DNA of 48,013 nt from Pseudolabrys sp. (GCA_030655215.1 JAURVZ010000057.1:1-48013), one strand, 5' to 3'; positions 27,802 to 37,324 are shown, numbered from the stretch's first letter. Numbers and translations are program-made. Notes: generated by a model not told the origin, from the letters alone.

Positions 27802-28626
27802 ATGCCGCTGGAAGCCCGTCCCCTGGAATCCTCCCGCACTGTCCGCCTTATGGCGTCCGCCGCCATGTTGGCGGTGCTGGCGCTGACCGCCGCCGGCTGC
27901 CGGACCACGAATGACGACGTCACCGGATCGATCAGCAGCAGCGCCCAGCCGCGCAGCGATGCCGAATGGCGGCGTTCGCTCGATACATGGGGCGCCCGTT
28001 ACCGCGCCAATCCGGACGATGCCGAAGCCGCGATGATGTATGCCCGCGGCCTGCGCGCCACGGACCAGCGCGTCCAGGCGGTTGCCGTGCTTGAACAGGC
28101 GTCGCTGCGCAATTCCAGCAATATGGCCGTGATCGGCGCCTATGGCCGCGCACTGGCCGAAGCCGGCGATCTCGGCCAGGCGCTCGAGGTGCTCAGCCGC
28201 GCCCACACGCCGGACAATCCGGACTGGCGCATCCTGAATGCACAAGGCGCGGTGCTCGACCAGATGGGCCGCCACGCCGAGGCGCAGAAGAATTATACGC
28301 AGGCGCTGCAAATGGCGCCGGACGATCCGTCGATCCTATCCAATCTCGGCATGTCCTATTTGCTGATGAAGGACCTTGCTCGCGCCGAGTCGACATTGCG
28401 GCGCGCTCTGGCACGGCCGAATTCGGATCCTAAAGTGCGGCAGAACCTGGCGCTGATTGTCGGCCTGCGCGGCGACGCCGGCGAGGCCGAACGGATTGCG
28501 CGCGAAGGCGTGTCTCCGGCAGAAGCCAGTGCCAATGTCGAATATCTGCGGCAGATGCTGGCGCGCCAGCACGAAGCGAAGAAGCCGGCGGCGGCGCGGC
28601 CGCCAAGGCCGCAACAGCGCGGCTAG
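27802..28626 (+). CDS. tadD: Tad pilus lipoprotein with TPR repeats, TadD
   Basis: A 274-residue pilotin-like lipoprotein of the Tad system, which helps the secretin reach or assemble in the outer membrane. The lipobox LALTAAGC puts the lipidated Cys at 33. Tetratricopeptide units follow from about 70 to 240, for example DWRILNAQGAVLDQMGRHAEAQ and SILSNLGMSYLLMKDLARAES. The tail is Lys/Pro/Arg-rich. It lies on the opposite strand from, and convergent with, tadC, only 3 nt apart, whereas in many tad loci tadD follows tadC on the same strand. Confidence 0.88.
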   Translation: MPLEARPLESSRTVRLMASAAMLAVLALTAAGCRTTNDDVTGSISSSAQPRSDAEWRRSLDTWGARYRANPDDAEAAMMYARGLRATDQRVQAVAVLEQASLRNSSNMAVIGAYGRALAEAGDLGQALEVLSRAHTPDNPDWRILNAQGAVLDQMGRHAEAQKNYTQALQMAPDDPSILSNLGMSYLLMKDLARAESTLRRALARPNSDPKVRQNLALIVGLRGDAGEAERIAREGVSPAEASANVEYLRQMLARQHEAKKPAAARPPRPQQRG

Positions 28627-28629
28627 CCG

Positions 28630-29604
28630 CTACTGGATTGCCATTACCTTGATGACGGCCGGTCCGAGAATCACCACGAACAGCACCGGCAGGAAGAACA
28701 GGATCATCGGCACTGTCAGTTTGGGCGGCAGGCCGGCGGCCTTCTTTTCGGCTTCCGACATGCGCATGTCGCGGTTTTCCTGCGCCATGACACGCAGCAT
28801 GCTGGCCAGCGGCGTGCCGTATTTCTCGGCCTGCGTCAGTGCCATACAGACCGACTTCACGCCGTCGAGATCGGTACGCTTGGCCAGGTTGTCATAGGCC
28901 TGGCGGCGATCCGGCAAATAGGACAGTTCGGCCGTGGTCAGCGTCAGTTCTTCCGCCAAAGCAACCGACTGCGAGCCGACTTCGTCGCCAACCTTCTTCA
29001 GCGCCGCCTCGATCGACATGCCGGATTCAACGCAGATCAGCAGCAAATCGAGCGTGTCGGGGAAGGCGCGCTTGATCGATTGCTGGCGCTTCTGGATCTT
29101 GCTCTTCAGCAGCATCAGCGGCAGGTGCATGCCGGCGTAAGCCGCCGCGATGCAGAGGCCGAGCTTCACGGTGGCCGGCTGGTTAAAGTCGAGCACCACG
29201 AACAAGTAAAACGCCGCGCCGAGGAACGCCACGATCGGCGTCACCATGCGGAAAAACAGATAGGTGATGTAGGGCGCCTGGCCGCGATAGCCGGCTTGCA
29301 CCAGTTTGAGGCGCGCCTCTTCCTGTCCGACCCATTTGCTCAAATTGAAGCTGTCGACGACGGTCTGGATGTATTGCTTGGGCGAGTCGCGCAGGCTGAT
29401 CTTCTGCTTGCCTTGCGCAATGCGCTCGCGTTCACGGGCGCGGATCTTCTCGCGCTCGACCGCCACCGCCTTCATCCGCTTGTCGAGCGGATTGGCGAAC
29501 ACGATGGGCATGGCGAAAGTCAGCACAGTTGCCGCCGCGGCGACGGCGGCGAAAATCACCATCATCGACTGTGGGTTGAGAAAACTGTTCACAAATTCGA
29601 TCAT
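28630..29604 (-). CDS. tadC: Tad pilus inner-membrane platform protein TadC
   Basis: A 324-residue GspF/TadC-type membrane protein of the pilus assembly platform. There is an N-terminal membrane segment (VIFAAVAAAATVLTFAMPIVF), a charged cytoplasmic stretch (EREKIRARERERIAQGKQK), and two segments near 115-160. The T2SSF domain (FPDTLDLLLICVESGMSIEAAL, LAEELTLTTAEL) and a last C-terminal segment follow. It partners TadB and the CpaF ATPase. It starts 21 nt after the tadB stop and is the last gene of the minus-strand pilus run. Confidence 0.93.
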   Translation of the reverse strand: MIEFVNSFLNPQSMMVIFAAVAAAATVLTFAMPIVFANPLDKRMKAVAVEREKIRARERERIAQGKQKISLRDSPKQYIQTVVDSFNLSKWVGQEEARLKLVQAGYRGQAPYITYLFFRMVTPIVAFLGAAFYLFVVLDFNQPATVKLGLCIAAAYAGMHLPLMLLKSKIQKRQQSIKRAFPDTLDLLLICVESGMSIEAALKKVGDEVGSQSVALAEELTLTTAELSYLPDRRQAYDNLAKRTDLDGVKSVCMALTQAEKYGTPLASMLRVMAQENRDMRMSEAEKKAAGLPPKLTVPMILFFLPVLFVVILGPAVIKVMAIQ

Positions 29605-29625
29605 CGGACTACTTTTTACACCGGC

Positions 29626-30594
29626 CTAGAAGTCGAAATTGATCATCTTCTTCATCACAAGCACACCGCATGACATCCACATTGCGGATCCGGCCAGCAT
29701 GATGTGGCCCATCGGTTCGGTGAACAGCAGGCTGATATACTCAGGGCTTGAGATCCATACCAAGGTCATCACACAGATCGGCAGCGCGCCGATGATCGAT
29801 GCCGAGGCTTTCGCTTCCTGCGACATCGCCTGGATCTTGCTCTTCATCTTTTTTCGATCGCGCAACACACGCGACAAATTGCCAAGCGCTTCGGCGAGAT
29901 TACCGCCGGCCCTCTGCTGGATGCTGATTACAATGCCGAAGAAGTTGGCTTCTGCCAGAGGCATGCGCTCATAAAGCTTGCCGCAGGCTTCGCCGAGCGG
30001 GATGCCGATCGCCTGCGTCTCGATGATGGCGCGGAATTCCGACTTCAAAGGCTCCGGTGCTTCCGCCGTGATCATCTTCATGCAATCAAGCAGCGGCAGG
30101 CCGGCCTTCACGCCGCGCACGACGATATCCACTGCATCCGGAAACGCGTTGAGAAATTTGGCCTCGCGGCGCTTCTTGAAGAATGAAAGCAGCCAGCGCG
30201 GCACGCCGAAAGCGCCGGCAAAGCCGAGCCCGACTGAGACCAGCAAACCGAAATTTCCCATCAGGCCCAGCATGAACATGCCTAAGCCGATGACAGCGGA
30301 AATAACCAGATACTTCTGCTTCGACCAGTTCAGCCCGGCCTGCGCAATGCGCACGGACAAAGGCGGGTTCTTGGTCTTCTTGTGCCGCGCTTCGAACTCC
30401 TTCAGCGAGCTTTCAACGACGTCGCGGCGCGACCGCTGCTGACCACGCGCAACCCGCGCCACCGGCTCGGCCCTGGCGACGCTGGCAACGCGCTGCTCGG
30501 CCTTCTTCTCGCCGGATAACATCGGATAGAGAAAAACATAGACAACGCCGCCGACGGCGACGGCGGCGAGGAAGAAGACGGCAAGTGAATCCAT
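29626..30594 (-). CDS. tadB: Tad pilus inner-membrane platform protein TadB
   Basis: A 322-residue partner of TadC. An N-terminal membrane segment (AVFFLAAVAVGGVVYVFLYPML) is followed by an Arg/Lys-rich region, two membrane segments near 95-145, and the GspF-type domain (NAFPDAVDIVVRGVKAGLPLLDC, RAIIETQAIGIPLGEAC). Two C-terminal segments close the chain. GGAGG lies 5 nt before the ATG. It starts 11 nt after the cpaF stop, so the two are probably translated from one message. Confidence 0.93.
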   Translation of the reverse strand: MDSLAVFFLAAVAVGGVVYVFLYPMLSGEKKAEQRVASVARAEPVARVARGQQRSRRDVVESSLKEFEARHKKTKNPPLSVRIAQAGLNWSKQKYLVISAVIGLGMFMLGLMGNFGLLVSVGLGFAGAFGVPRWLLSFFKKRREAKFLNAFPDAVDIVVRGVKAGLPLLDCMKMITAEAPEPLKSEFRAIIETQAIGIPLGEACGKLYERMPLAEANFFGIVISIQQRAGGNLAEALGNLSRVLRDRKKMKSKIQAMSQEAKASASIIGALPICVMTLVWISSPEYISLLFTEPMGHIMLAGSAMWMSCGVLVMKKMINFDF

Positions 30595-30605
30595 GACTTC
30601 CTCCG

Positions 30606-32162
30606 CTACGCGTTCATGACGTCGTTGACGGATTCAGCGGCGTCAAGGGCGGCGGCAAGCCGCTTTTCCTCGCCGTAGTAGCGGGCGCGATCCCAGAAGC
30701 GCGGCCGGCCGATGCCGGTTGAACGGTGGCGTCCAATGATGTTGCCGGCGGCGTCTTCGCCGACCATGTCATAGACAAACAGATCCTGCGTGATGATGAC
30801 TTCGCCTTCCATGCCCATCACTTCAGTGATGTGCGTGATGCGGCGGGAACCGTCGCGCAGACGGGCAGCCTGGATGACGACGTCGACCGAGGCAACGATC
30901 ATCTCGCGGATTGTCTTCGACGGCAGCGAGAAGCCGCCCATGGTAATCATGGATTCGCAGCGGGACAGGGCTTCGCGCGGATTGTTGGCATGCAGCGTGC
31001 CCATCGAGCCGTCATGACCGGTGTTCATGGCTTGCAGAAGATCGAATGCTTCAGGTCCACGGACTTCGCCTACGATAATGCGTTCAGGGCGCATACGCAG
31101 ACAGTTCTTCACCAAGTCGCGCATGGTGACCTGGCCTTCGCCCTCGAGGTTCGGCGGGCGTGTTTCCAGGCGCACCACATGCGGCTGTTGCAGCTGCAAT
31201 TCAGCCGCGTCTTCGCAGGTAATAATTCGCTCGTCGTCGTCGATGAATTGCGTCAGACAGTTGAGCAGGGTCGTCTTGCCGGAGCCGGTGCCGCCGGAGA
31301 CGATACAGTTGACGCGGCTGCGGCCGATGATGCGCAGGACCTCGGCGCCCTGTTCCGTGATCGTGCCGAACTTGACCAACTGATCGAGCGTCAGCTTGTC
31401 CTTCTTGAACTTACGAATGGTGAGTGCGGGGCCATCGATCGCCAGCGGCGGCACGATAGCGTTGACACGCGAGCCGTCCGGCAAACGCGCGTCGCAAATC
31501 GGCGAGCTTTCGTCGACGCGGCGGCCGATCTGGCTGACGATGCGTTGGCAGATGTTCAGCAATTGCTGGTTGTCGCGAAAGCGGATGCCCGTTCGCTGAA
31601 TCTTACCTTTGACTTCGATATAAACGGTGCCCGAGCCGTTGACCATGATGTCAGAGATGTCGTCGCGCGATAGCAAAGGCTCAAGCGGACCGAAGCCGAG
31701 AACGTCGTTACAAATGTCGTCGAGCAGTTCTTCCTGCTCGGAGATCGACATCACGATGTTCTTGATCGAGATGATCTCGTTGACGATGTCGCGGATTTCC
31801 TCGCGCGCTGAATCGGCGTCGAGGCGCGCCAACTGCGCCAGATCGATCGCCTCGATCAGCGCACCGAAGATCGTGCTCTTGGTGGTATAATAGGCTTCCG
31901 AGCGGCGCGAATCGACTGAGGTTGGCACCATCGTATGGGCGGACGGCGCACGCGTCGGCGACGGTGCCGGCACCAAGGGCGCTCCGAGACCATCGGACGG
32001 AAACGGCGTGCGGCCGGTTTCCATCGCGGCGCCGGTCCCCGGCTTCTGCGGTTCGACAGCAGGCGCAGCAGGTGACGCAGCCGCAGGCGTGCCTGACACC
32101 AGCTGACCAGCCGGCGCCGGCACGACCCGCGCTTCGTTGCTTCCGCTACGCTTTCCAAACAA
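30606..32162 (-). CDS. cpaF: Tad pilus assembly ATPase CpaF/TadA
   Basis: The secretion ATPase powering pilus extension (and, in Tad systems, also retraction). There are 518 residues. The N-terminal 85 are Pro/Ala-rich and disordered; a helical N-domain follows. The ATPase core has Walker A GGTGSGKTT (290-298), the aspartate box around TCEDAAELQL, Walker B in RIIVGEVRGPEAFD, and the His box GTLHANNPREAL (388-399). The start is a TTG at 32162 giving MFGKRSG, the usual CpaF opening in this group, with GGAG nine nt upstream; no ATG fits. A poor start codon may hold down the ATPase level. Confidence 0.94.
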   Translation of the reverse strand: MFGKRSGSNEARVVPAPAGQLVSGTPAAASPAAPAVEPQKPGTGAAMETGRTPFPSDGLGAPLVPAPSPTRAPSAHTMVPTSVDSRRSEAYYTTKSTIFGALIEAIDLAQLARLDADSAREEIRDIVNEIISIKNIVMSISEQEELLDDICNDVLGFGPLEPLLSRDDISDIMVNGSGTVYIEVKGKIQRTGIRFRDNQQLLNICQRIVSQIGRRVDESSPICDARLPDGSRVNAIVPPLAIDGPALTIRKFKKDKLTLDQLVKFGTITEQGAEVLRIIGRSRVNCIVSGGTGSGKTTLLNCLTQFIDDDERIITCEDAAELQLQQPHVVRLETRPPNLEGEGQVTMRDLVKNCLRMRPERIIVGEVRGPEAFDLLQAMNTGHDGSMGTLHANNPREALSRCESMITMGGFSLPSKTIREMIVASVDVVIQAARLRDGSRRITHITEVMGMEGEVIITQDLFVYDMVGEDAAGNIIGRHRSTGIGRPRFWDRARYYGEEKRLAAALDAAESVNDVMNA

Positions 32163-32212
32163 GGCGACTTACTCCACACAAATTCACATCGCTTCCGGAT
32201 AGGGAAGGCGAC

Positions 32213-33502
32213 TTAGCGTTTCATCAGCTTCGATAGCAGCGGCGAGAACATGCTGCTGCGCGTACGCTTTGCTTCGGCGCGTCCGGTCAGCACTGTGGCC
32301 ATCGAGCGGAACATGTCCGCGGTCTTATGACTGGACGAGACTTCGGCGATCATCTGTCCATTATTGGCCGCGGTGCCGAACAACTGCGGATCGAATGGAA
32401 TGACCATTAACGGCTCGTCCTCCAGCGCCTTGGCGAAGTCGCCCGGCGAGATTTCGGGGCGTTTCGGCACGCCGACCTGGTTCAGGCAGTAGCGCGGACG
32501 GCCGTCGTTCGGCCGTGCGGCGCGCAGCATATCGACCAGGTTCTTGGCATTGCGCAGGTTGGCGAGATCGGGCTGGGCGACGACGAGGATTTCGTCGGCG
32601 CTGACCAGCAGTCGCTTGGTCCAGCCGGACCACATATGGGGTACGTCGAGCACCACGCAAGGAATCGACGTGCGCAGCGAATCGAGAATGGAATCAAAGG
32701 CTTCGGCGCCGAAATCGTAGACGCGCTCGAGCGTCGCCGGCGCCGCCAGCAGGCTGAGATGGTCGGTGCACTTGGACAGCAGGCGGTCGACAAAGGCGGT
32801 GTCGATACGATCCGGCGAAAACACCGCATCGGCGATGCCCTGCGGCGGATCCTGATTGTAGTCGAGGCCGGCGGTTCCAAAGGCGAGATCGAGATCGGTG
32901 ACGACCGAGTCGAGCGACAGATCGCGGGCAATCGCCCAGCCGATATTGTGCGCGACCGTCGATGCGCCGACGCCCCCCTTGGCGCCGACCACGGCGATGA
33001 CACGGCCGACGGGCTTGGCTTCAGGCGATGAAAACAGGCCGCAGACAGCGCGGACAACGTCGATCGTGCCGACAGGCGCAATCAGGTAGTCGCTGACGCC
33101 GCGCCGCGTCAGTTCGCGGTACAAGGTCACATCATTGATGCGGCCGACGACGATAACGCGGGTGCCGGCGTCACAAACTTCGGCAAGCTGGTCGAGACGG
33201 CCGAGAATGGAATCGCCGCGGCTTTCCGCTTCGATCAGGATGACGTTGGGTGTCGGCGCGGTGCGATAGGCTTCGACGGCAGCGGTGGCGCCGCCCATCT
33301 GGATTTTGACATGGGCTTTGCCCAGACGGCGATCTTCGCCGGCGGCCTGAACGGCAGCGGCGGTCTCGACCGTTTCGCAGAAGGCCTGCACCGACACGCG
33401 AGGCGCCGGCGCGATGTGTTCTTCGTGTGCGGACGGCACGACGGACGGGGCGACCATCGGCTCGTCCGGTGCGACTGCAACTTGACTGGCGTGTTTGATC
33501 AT
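32213..33502 (-). CDS. cpaE: Tad pilus localisation ATPase CpaE/TadZ
   Basis: A 429-residue protein that places the pilus machine in the cell. The N-terminal 35 residues are flexible. An atypical receiver-like domain (about 38-160, including NVILIEAES and VIVVGRINDVTLYRELTRRGVSDYLIAP) precedes a MinD/ParA-type ATPase. That domain has the deviant Walker A KGGVGAST (175-182), TDLDLAFGTAGLDY and VVLDVPHMW. The C-terminus is basic (SPLLSKLMKR). In Caulobacter CpaE directs the pilus to one pole. The start overlaps the cpaD stop by 4 nt, and cpaF follows after about 50 nt. Confidence 0.93.
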   Translation of the reverse strand: MIKHASQVAVAPDEPMVAPSVVPSAHEEHIAPAPRVSVQAFCETVETAAAVQAAGEDRRLGKAHVKIQMGGATAAVEAYRTAPTPNVILIEAESRGDSILGRLDQLAEVCDAGTRVIVVGRINDVTLYRELTRRGVSDYLIAPVGTIDVVRAVCGLFSSPEAKPVGRVIAVVGAKGGVGASTVAHNIGWAIARDLSLDSVVTDLDLAFGTAGLDYNQDPPQGIADAVFSPDRIDTAFVDRLLSKCTDHLSLLAAPATLERVYDFGAEAFDSILDSLRTSIPCVVLDVPHMWSGWTKRLLVSADEILVVAQPDLANLRNAKNLVDMLRAARPNDGRPRYCLNQVGVPKRPEISPGDFAKALEDEPLMVIPFDPQLFGTAANNGQMIAEVSSSHKTADMFRSMATVLTGRAEAKRTRSSMFSPLLSKLMKR

Positions 33503-34245
33503 TTGCCGACTTCGCCGATTTTGCCGCTGTCGTAGCCTTCATACTTTCCGGATGGGGATTCGCCCTTGCGGAATTTGTCGATCACAACACTGCGGCGCGC
33601 GGTATAGGCCGGGCTTTCACCACGCGGCTGCACGAGGTCAGCCGGGTTGTCGACCATCGCAGCGAGGTTGCGCTGACTGGCGCAGCCGAGATTCCAGAAC
33701 GGGCGGTTCTCCTGATAGCTCGAATCCTGGCCGGGGCCGAGGTTCTCCGGCCATTTGCCGCATGGGCCCGCTTCAGCCATCAACTTGGTATAGTTGATCT
33801 TGATGCTGACCAGCTGCGCCGGCTGCGGCTTGTAATTGCGAACGAACACCGCGTGGCGCGGAACGCCGGACGCAGCGAAGATCGAATGAACCTCGCGCAT
33901 CGACTCGGCGGCGGATTGGTCGGTCGGGCCGCCCTTCGGCACGTCGACGACGATGCCGCTGGTCGATTCACGCTTCCACAACTGGGCGAAGGAAAGAACG
34001 TCAGCGCGCTGCATCGGATTGAGTCCGCCACGGTTGCGGCCGAGGAACACTTCGACGCGGCGGTCGCCTTCCTTCAAGGTGATCGGATGCCGGTCGCGAT
34101 AGTCCGATGGCGGCGTGTTCACCTGCTGTTGCGTGACCTGCGTGCGATAGCAGCCGGTCAGCAGCGTCGTCAGCGCAATGGCGGCGAGCATGCGCGCGGC
34201 AACCTTGCCGCGCCGCCCAACCATCGCTGTGTTAATTGCTGTCAT
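33499..34245 (-). CDS. cpaD: Tad pilus lipoprotein CpaD
   Basis: A 248-residue outer-membrane-associated Tad protein. The lipobox LLTGC gives lipidated Cys32. The body has YRDRHPITLKEGDRRVEVFLG, the Tyr/Asp-rich CpaD motif, and VRNYKPQPAQLVSIKINYTKLMAE. Near the end NLGCASQRNLAAMVDNPADLVQPRGESPA is a strong family block. The ATG at 34245 has GGAG eight nt upstream and gives a compact signal. An in-frame TTG at 34266 inside the cpaC stop is possible but lacks a site. It overlaps cpaE by 4 nt. Confidence 0.9.
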   Translation of the reverse strand: MTAINTAMVGRRGKVAARMLAAIALTTLLTGCYRTQVTQQQVNTPPSDYRDRHPITLKEGDRRVEVFLGRNRGGLNPMQRADVLSFAQLWKRESTSGIVVDVPKGGPTDQSAAESMREVHSIFAASGVPRHAVFVRNYKPQPAQLVSIKINYTKLMAEAGPCGKWPENLGPGQDSSYQENRPFWNLGCASQRNLAAMVDNPADLVQPRGESPAYTARRSVVIDKFRKGESPSGKYEGYDSGKIGEVGK

Positions 34246-34262
34246 CGAACCGTCTCCGCCGC

Positions 34263-35684
34263 TCAATCCAGGATGAAACCGTATTTGTTCTGATAGTTCG
34301 AACCGGGTTGCGGTTCGGGCTTGGTCGGGCTGCTGCCGTAAATCCGGTTCAAGCGGCCGAGCAGGACCCCCGACGGATCGCTGGCGTCTGCATAGCCGTC
34401 ATCGGGCCGCGACAATTGCTTCGCCGCGACCGCCTGCACCATGAACGGGGTCACGATGACGACCAGTTCGGTCTGCTTGTTGACGTACTCGCGGCTCTTG
34501 AACAGCGTGCCGAGAATCGGCAGCTGCATCAGGCCGGGCGTGCCATTGATCGCCTGCTTGGTTTGCTCCTGGATCATGCCTGCCATGGCGAGTGAGCCGC
34601 CGGACGGAATTTCCAGTGTCGTCTCGGCGCGCCGCACTTTCAGCGCGGAGATGCTGAGCTCCGCGATGGACACCGCGCCTTCAGCGGAGAGCTCTGACAC
34701 TTCCGTCAGAACCTTCAGGCTGATGCGGCCTTCCGAAAGAACGATCGGGGTGAATGTCAGGCTGACGCCGAATTTCTTGAAGGCGACCTGGGCCTGCCGC
34801 GTGGTCGAGTCGTAGCCGGCCACATAAGGGAATTCGCCGCCGACCAGGAAGTTTGCGGTCTCACCGGAGATCGCTGTCAGGTTCGGTTCGGCCAAAGTGC
34901 GGATCACGCCGGCGCGCTCCATCGCGCGTAGCCTGGCGGTGACGCCCTTCATCGAGCCAAGGAACGAGCCACCGCTGAGTGCTTGTCCGGTGGCAGAGAA
35001 AGCATTCTGCGTGTTGAAGTCGACCACCGCGGCGCCGTAATTGAAGCTGCCGCTCAGATCGACGCCGAGTTGCTTGATGACGTCGCGCTGCACTTCGGCA
35101 ACGGTGACCTTGAGCATGACCTGGTCGCGGCCCCGCACATTGATGCCATTGACGACTTTCGTGCCGTCGCCGACCAGCCGCGAGGCCAGGTCGAATGCCT
35201 GCTGCGCTTCGGCGGCGCTGTTGGCCGAACCGCTGAGCATAACGCCGTCATTGACGCCTTCGATGCGAATGTCGGCGCCCGGCATGGACTGCTTGAGCGC
35301 GGCGCGCAGGCCGTTGAGGTCGCGCGTCACGGCGATGTCGAAGCCGGCGATCTGCTTGCCGTTGGCGTCGAAGAAGAAAATGTTGGTCTGGCCGATCTTG
35401 ACGCCGATCATGTAGACGCGGCGCGACGAGCGCACCACGGCATTAGCGATGGTCGGATCGGCAACCAGGACGTCCTTGATATCGGCGGGCAGGTCGATGG
35501 CAACCGACTTGCCGATGCCAAGCGGCACGAAGCGCGACGTCGCTTCGCTGGCCACAACCTGGATCACCTGCGTCGGCACCGGATCGGCAGCGCGCGCCAT
35601 ATGAATCGACGCCAGCGAGGCGCCGGCGATCACTGCTGCTACAGCGGCGCGGATCAAGGTGTTGTTCGTGGTGACCTTACTCAT
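34263..35684 (-). CDS. cpaC: Tad pilus outer-membrane secretin CpaC/RcpA
   Basis: A 473-residue secretin forming the outer-membrane pore. The Sec signal ends near HMARAAD. The pilus N-terminal domain (about 35-120: SRFVPLGIGKSVAIDLPADIK, VRSSRRVYMIGVKIGQTNI) is followed by a BON-like domain (RIEGVNDGVMLSGSANSAAEA) and the secretin domain. The latter has NFLVGGEFPYVAGY, VSLTFTPIVL and GSLAMAGMIQEQTK. The C-terminal tail is Pro-rich. The ATG at 35684 is chosen over a TTG three codons upstream that lacks a spaced ribosome site. It lies 74 nt after cpaB. Confidence 0.93.
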   Translation of the reverse strand: MSKVTTNNTLIRAAVAAVIAGASLASIHMARAADPVPTQVIQVVASEATSRFVPLGIGKSVAIDLPADIKDVLVADPTIANAVVRSSRRVYMIGVKIGQTNIFFFDANGKQIAGFDIAVTRDLNGLRAALKQSMPGADIRIEGVNDGVMLSGSANSAAEAQQAFDLASRLVGDGTKVVNGINVRGRDQVMLKVTVAEVQRDVIKQLGVDLSGSFNYGAAVVDFNTQNAFSATGQALSGGSFLGSMKGVTARLRAMERAGVIRTLAEPNLTAISGETANFLVGGEFPYVAGYDSTTRQAQVAFKKFGVSLTFTPIVLSEGRISLKVLTEVSELSAEGAVSIAELSISALKVRRAETTLEIPSGGSLAMAGMIQEQTKQAINGTPGLMQLPILGTLFKSREYVNKQTELVVIVTPFMVQAVAAKQLSRPDDGYADASDPSGVLLGRLNRIYGSSPTKPEPQPGSNYQNKYGFILD

Positions 35685-35758
35685 GTCGCTCAAGTCCCCA
35701 ATGTCCTCATACTTACTCAGGTCTCTCGCGGCGTCGTCCCTTACGCCGGTTCGAGCAG

Positions 35759-36541
35759 TTAGCGCGGTGTCGTCACTGTGCCGACGCCGAAACGAACGAT
35801 GTTCACGCCGCCGCGGCGTGTGTCTTCGGTCGCGTCCGGCTTCTGCGATGCGTCAGTGACGCTGCGCAGCGACAGCGAAAGCTGGCCTTGCGACTGGCCT
35901 TGCGCCAGCAATTCGGCCTGCGGCTGTGTCAATTCGAGCGTTGCCGTCGAGCCGGTCATGACTTTCTGGCCGCTCTTCTCTTCGATGTTCTGGTCGATCG
36001 CCAGCACACGCACATTGCTGAGGATCGTTTCGCTCGGCGGCAGGCCGCCATTGCTGGCCTTGTCGCCGTCGCGGCGCGTCAGGATGACGTCGACGCGGTC
36101 ATTCGGCAGAATGAAACCGGCAGCGCCTGTTTCCGGACGGATCAGTGTCGACACGGCGCGCATGCCGGTCGGCAGGATGGCGGCCATAAAGCCGGAGCCC
36201 TTGGCGTTCACCAGCTTGGCTTCGCGAATAGGTTCGCCGGCGACGAAAGGCACGCGCGCGATCTGGCCGGAAAGATCTTCGATTGCGGTCGGGCGATCGG
36301 ACTTGCGAATGAAGTTGCCGGTGGAAGCGCCCGCAGGCCAAGCCTGCCACTGGATCTCACCGGGCGACACGGTATTGCCCATCGGGATGTCAGCACGCGC
36401 GACGAGAATGTCGACTGTCTCGGGCGGCGGCGGTGCGACGACCTGAACCTCCGGCGGCTTTTCGGTGCGGCCGGCCAGCATTGCAGCAATGCCACCGGCA
36501 CCGAGTGCAACCGCCAGGACCACTATACGCGCGGCTTTCAT
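35759..36541 (-). CDS. cpaB: Tad pilus assembly protein CpaB/RcpC
   Basis: A 260-residue periplasmic protein that supports the secretin. One N-terminal membrane segment (IVVLAVALGAGGIAAMLAG) is followed by a Pro-rich linker, an SAF domain (about 45-110: VDILVARADIPMGNTVSPGEI, then IARVPFVAGEPI) and the CpaB core (GFILPNDRVDVILTRRDGD). The tail has VNIVRFGVGTVTTPR, as in other family members. The ATG at 36541 follows a GAGAGTGAG stretch; upstream in-frame residues are Arg-rich and before the anchor, so they were dropped. It is the first gene of the cpaB-C-D-E-F-tadB-C run, with about 170 nt of leader separating it from cpaA. Confidence 0.92.
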   Translation of the reverse strand: MKAARIVVLAVALGAGGIAAMLAGRTEKPPEVQVVAPPPPETVDILVARADIPMGNTVSPGEIQWQAWPAGASTGNFIRKSDRPTAIEDLSGQIARVPFVAGEPIREAKLVNAKGSGFMAAILPTGMRAVSTLIRPETGAAGFILPNDRVDVILTRRDGDKASNGGLPPSETILSNVRVLAIDQNIEEKSGQKVMTGSTATLELTQPQAELLAQGQSQGQLSLSLRSVTDASQKPDATEDTRRGGVNIVRFGVGTVTTPR

Positions 36542-36633
36542 ACGCTCACTCTCACGACATGACGACCGGACTGGCCGCCTAATCCACATGGCGACCGAGG
36601 CGGTCGCTTACACGGGATTTGACCAGCTAAAGG

Positions 36634-36648
36634 TCAAGGCATGGTTAA
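36634..36648 (-). promoter_or_regulatory. CtrA-box-like site upstream of cpaB
   Basis: Read on the minus strand: TTAA-N7-TTGA, one mismatch from the CtrA consensus, about 93 nt before the cpaB start. The surrounding cpaA-cpaB gap (36542-36709) is AT-rich at its cpaA end and probably holds the cpaB promoter, but no -35/-10 pair is convincing. Confidence 0.3.
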
Positions 36649-36709
36649 GGAGCGGTGACTAAATCGAGTTAATAGTGCGTTGCTTATGTGCGTTAGAGCA
36701 TGCGCAAAA

Positions 36710-37219
36710 TTATAGTCCGTAGCCGGGCATCCACACAGTCTTCGGATAAATGACAAGCGCCGCCGCAGCGAGCGCGATGCCATAAGGAATGCCGCCGTCG
36801 GCTTCATGCAAACGCATGATCCACTTCTGCCGCGCCAGCACGGCAGGCAAAGGCAACTTGCGAAACTGCAGCAAGGCGAGCGTTAGAACGCCGCCGAACA
36901 GCGATGCGTAAGTGACGTAGTCGAGCAGGTGACCGAAGCCGAACCACAATGCTGTTGCGGCCGCGAGCTTGGCATCGCCGCCGCCGATCCAGCCTTGCGT
37001 GAAGAAGCCGAACGAGATGACCAACACCAAAGTACCGGCGGCGAGATGCAGGCCGACTTGCTCCAGGCTCATGCCGGTCGCCACGGCCAGGATCGCGAAG
37101 CCGGCGACCAGCGCGATGGACAGCCGGTTCGAGATAGTCATCGTGAACAGGTCGCTTGACGCGGCGAACGCCATCAGGGCCGGAAACAGCAACAGCCGGA
37201 TCGCATCGGTGAGCGTCAT
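36710..37219 (-). CDS. cpaA: Tad prepilin peptidase CpaA/TadV
   Basis: A 169-residue membrane aspartic protease that cleaves Flp prepilin and TadE/F pseudopilins. Catalytic aspartates are expected in AASSDLFTMTISN (about residue 23) and in the GxGD-type motif GWIGGGDAKLAAA (about 78-85). About five to six hydrophobic segments cover the rest. It lacks the methylase domain of larger PilD enzymes, as usual for Tad systems. It lies downstream of the Flp pilin gene beyond a strong terminator, so read-through from the pilin promoter would be limited. Confidence 0.92.
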   Translation of the reverse strand: MTLTDAIRLLLFPALMAFAASSDLFTMTISNRLSIALVAGFAILAVATGMSLEQVGLHLAAGTLVLVISFGFFTQGWIGGGDAKLAAATALWFGFGHLLDYVTYASLFGGVLTLALLQFRKLPLPAVLARQKWIMRLHEADGGIPYGIALAAAALVIYPKTVWMPGYGL

Positions 37220-37290
37220 GCATCTGTCCTTGGGCGCGGTCGCGCGCCCTGACCCTATAGCCGCAGGATGGTTGCCGATCGGTTACGGCC

Positions 37291-37324
37291 GCAAAAGCAA
37301 AAAGCTCCGGCAACGCGCCGGAGC
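37291..37324 (-). terminator. intrinsic terminator between Flp pilin and cpaA
   Basis: On the minus strand, stem GCTCCGGC/GCCGGAGC (37324-37317 with 37311-37304) and loop GCGTT are followed by TTTTTGCTTTTGC, starting 26 nt after the pilin stop. It fits the known need for far more pilin than machinery. Confidence 0.88.
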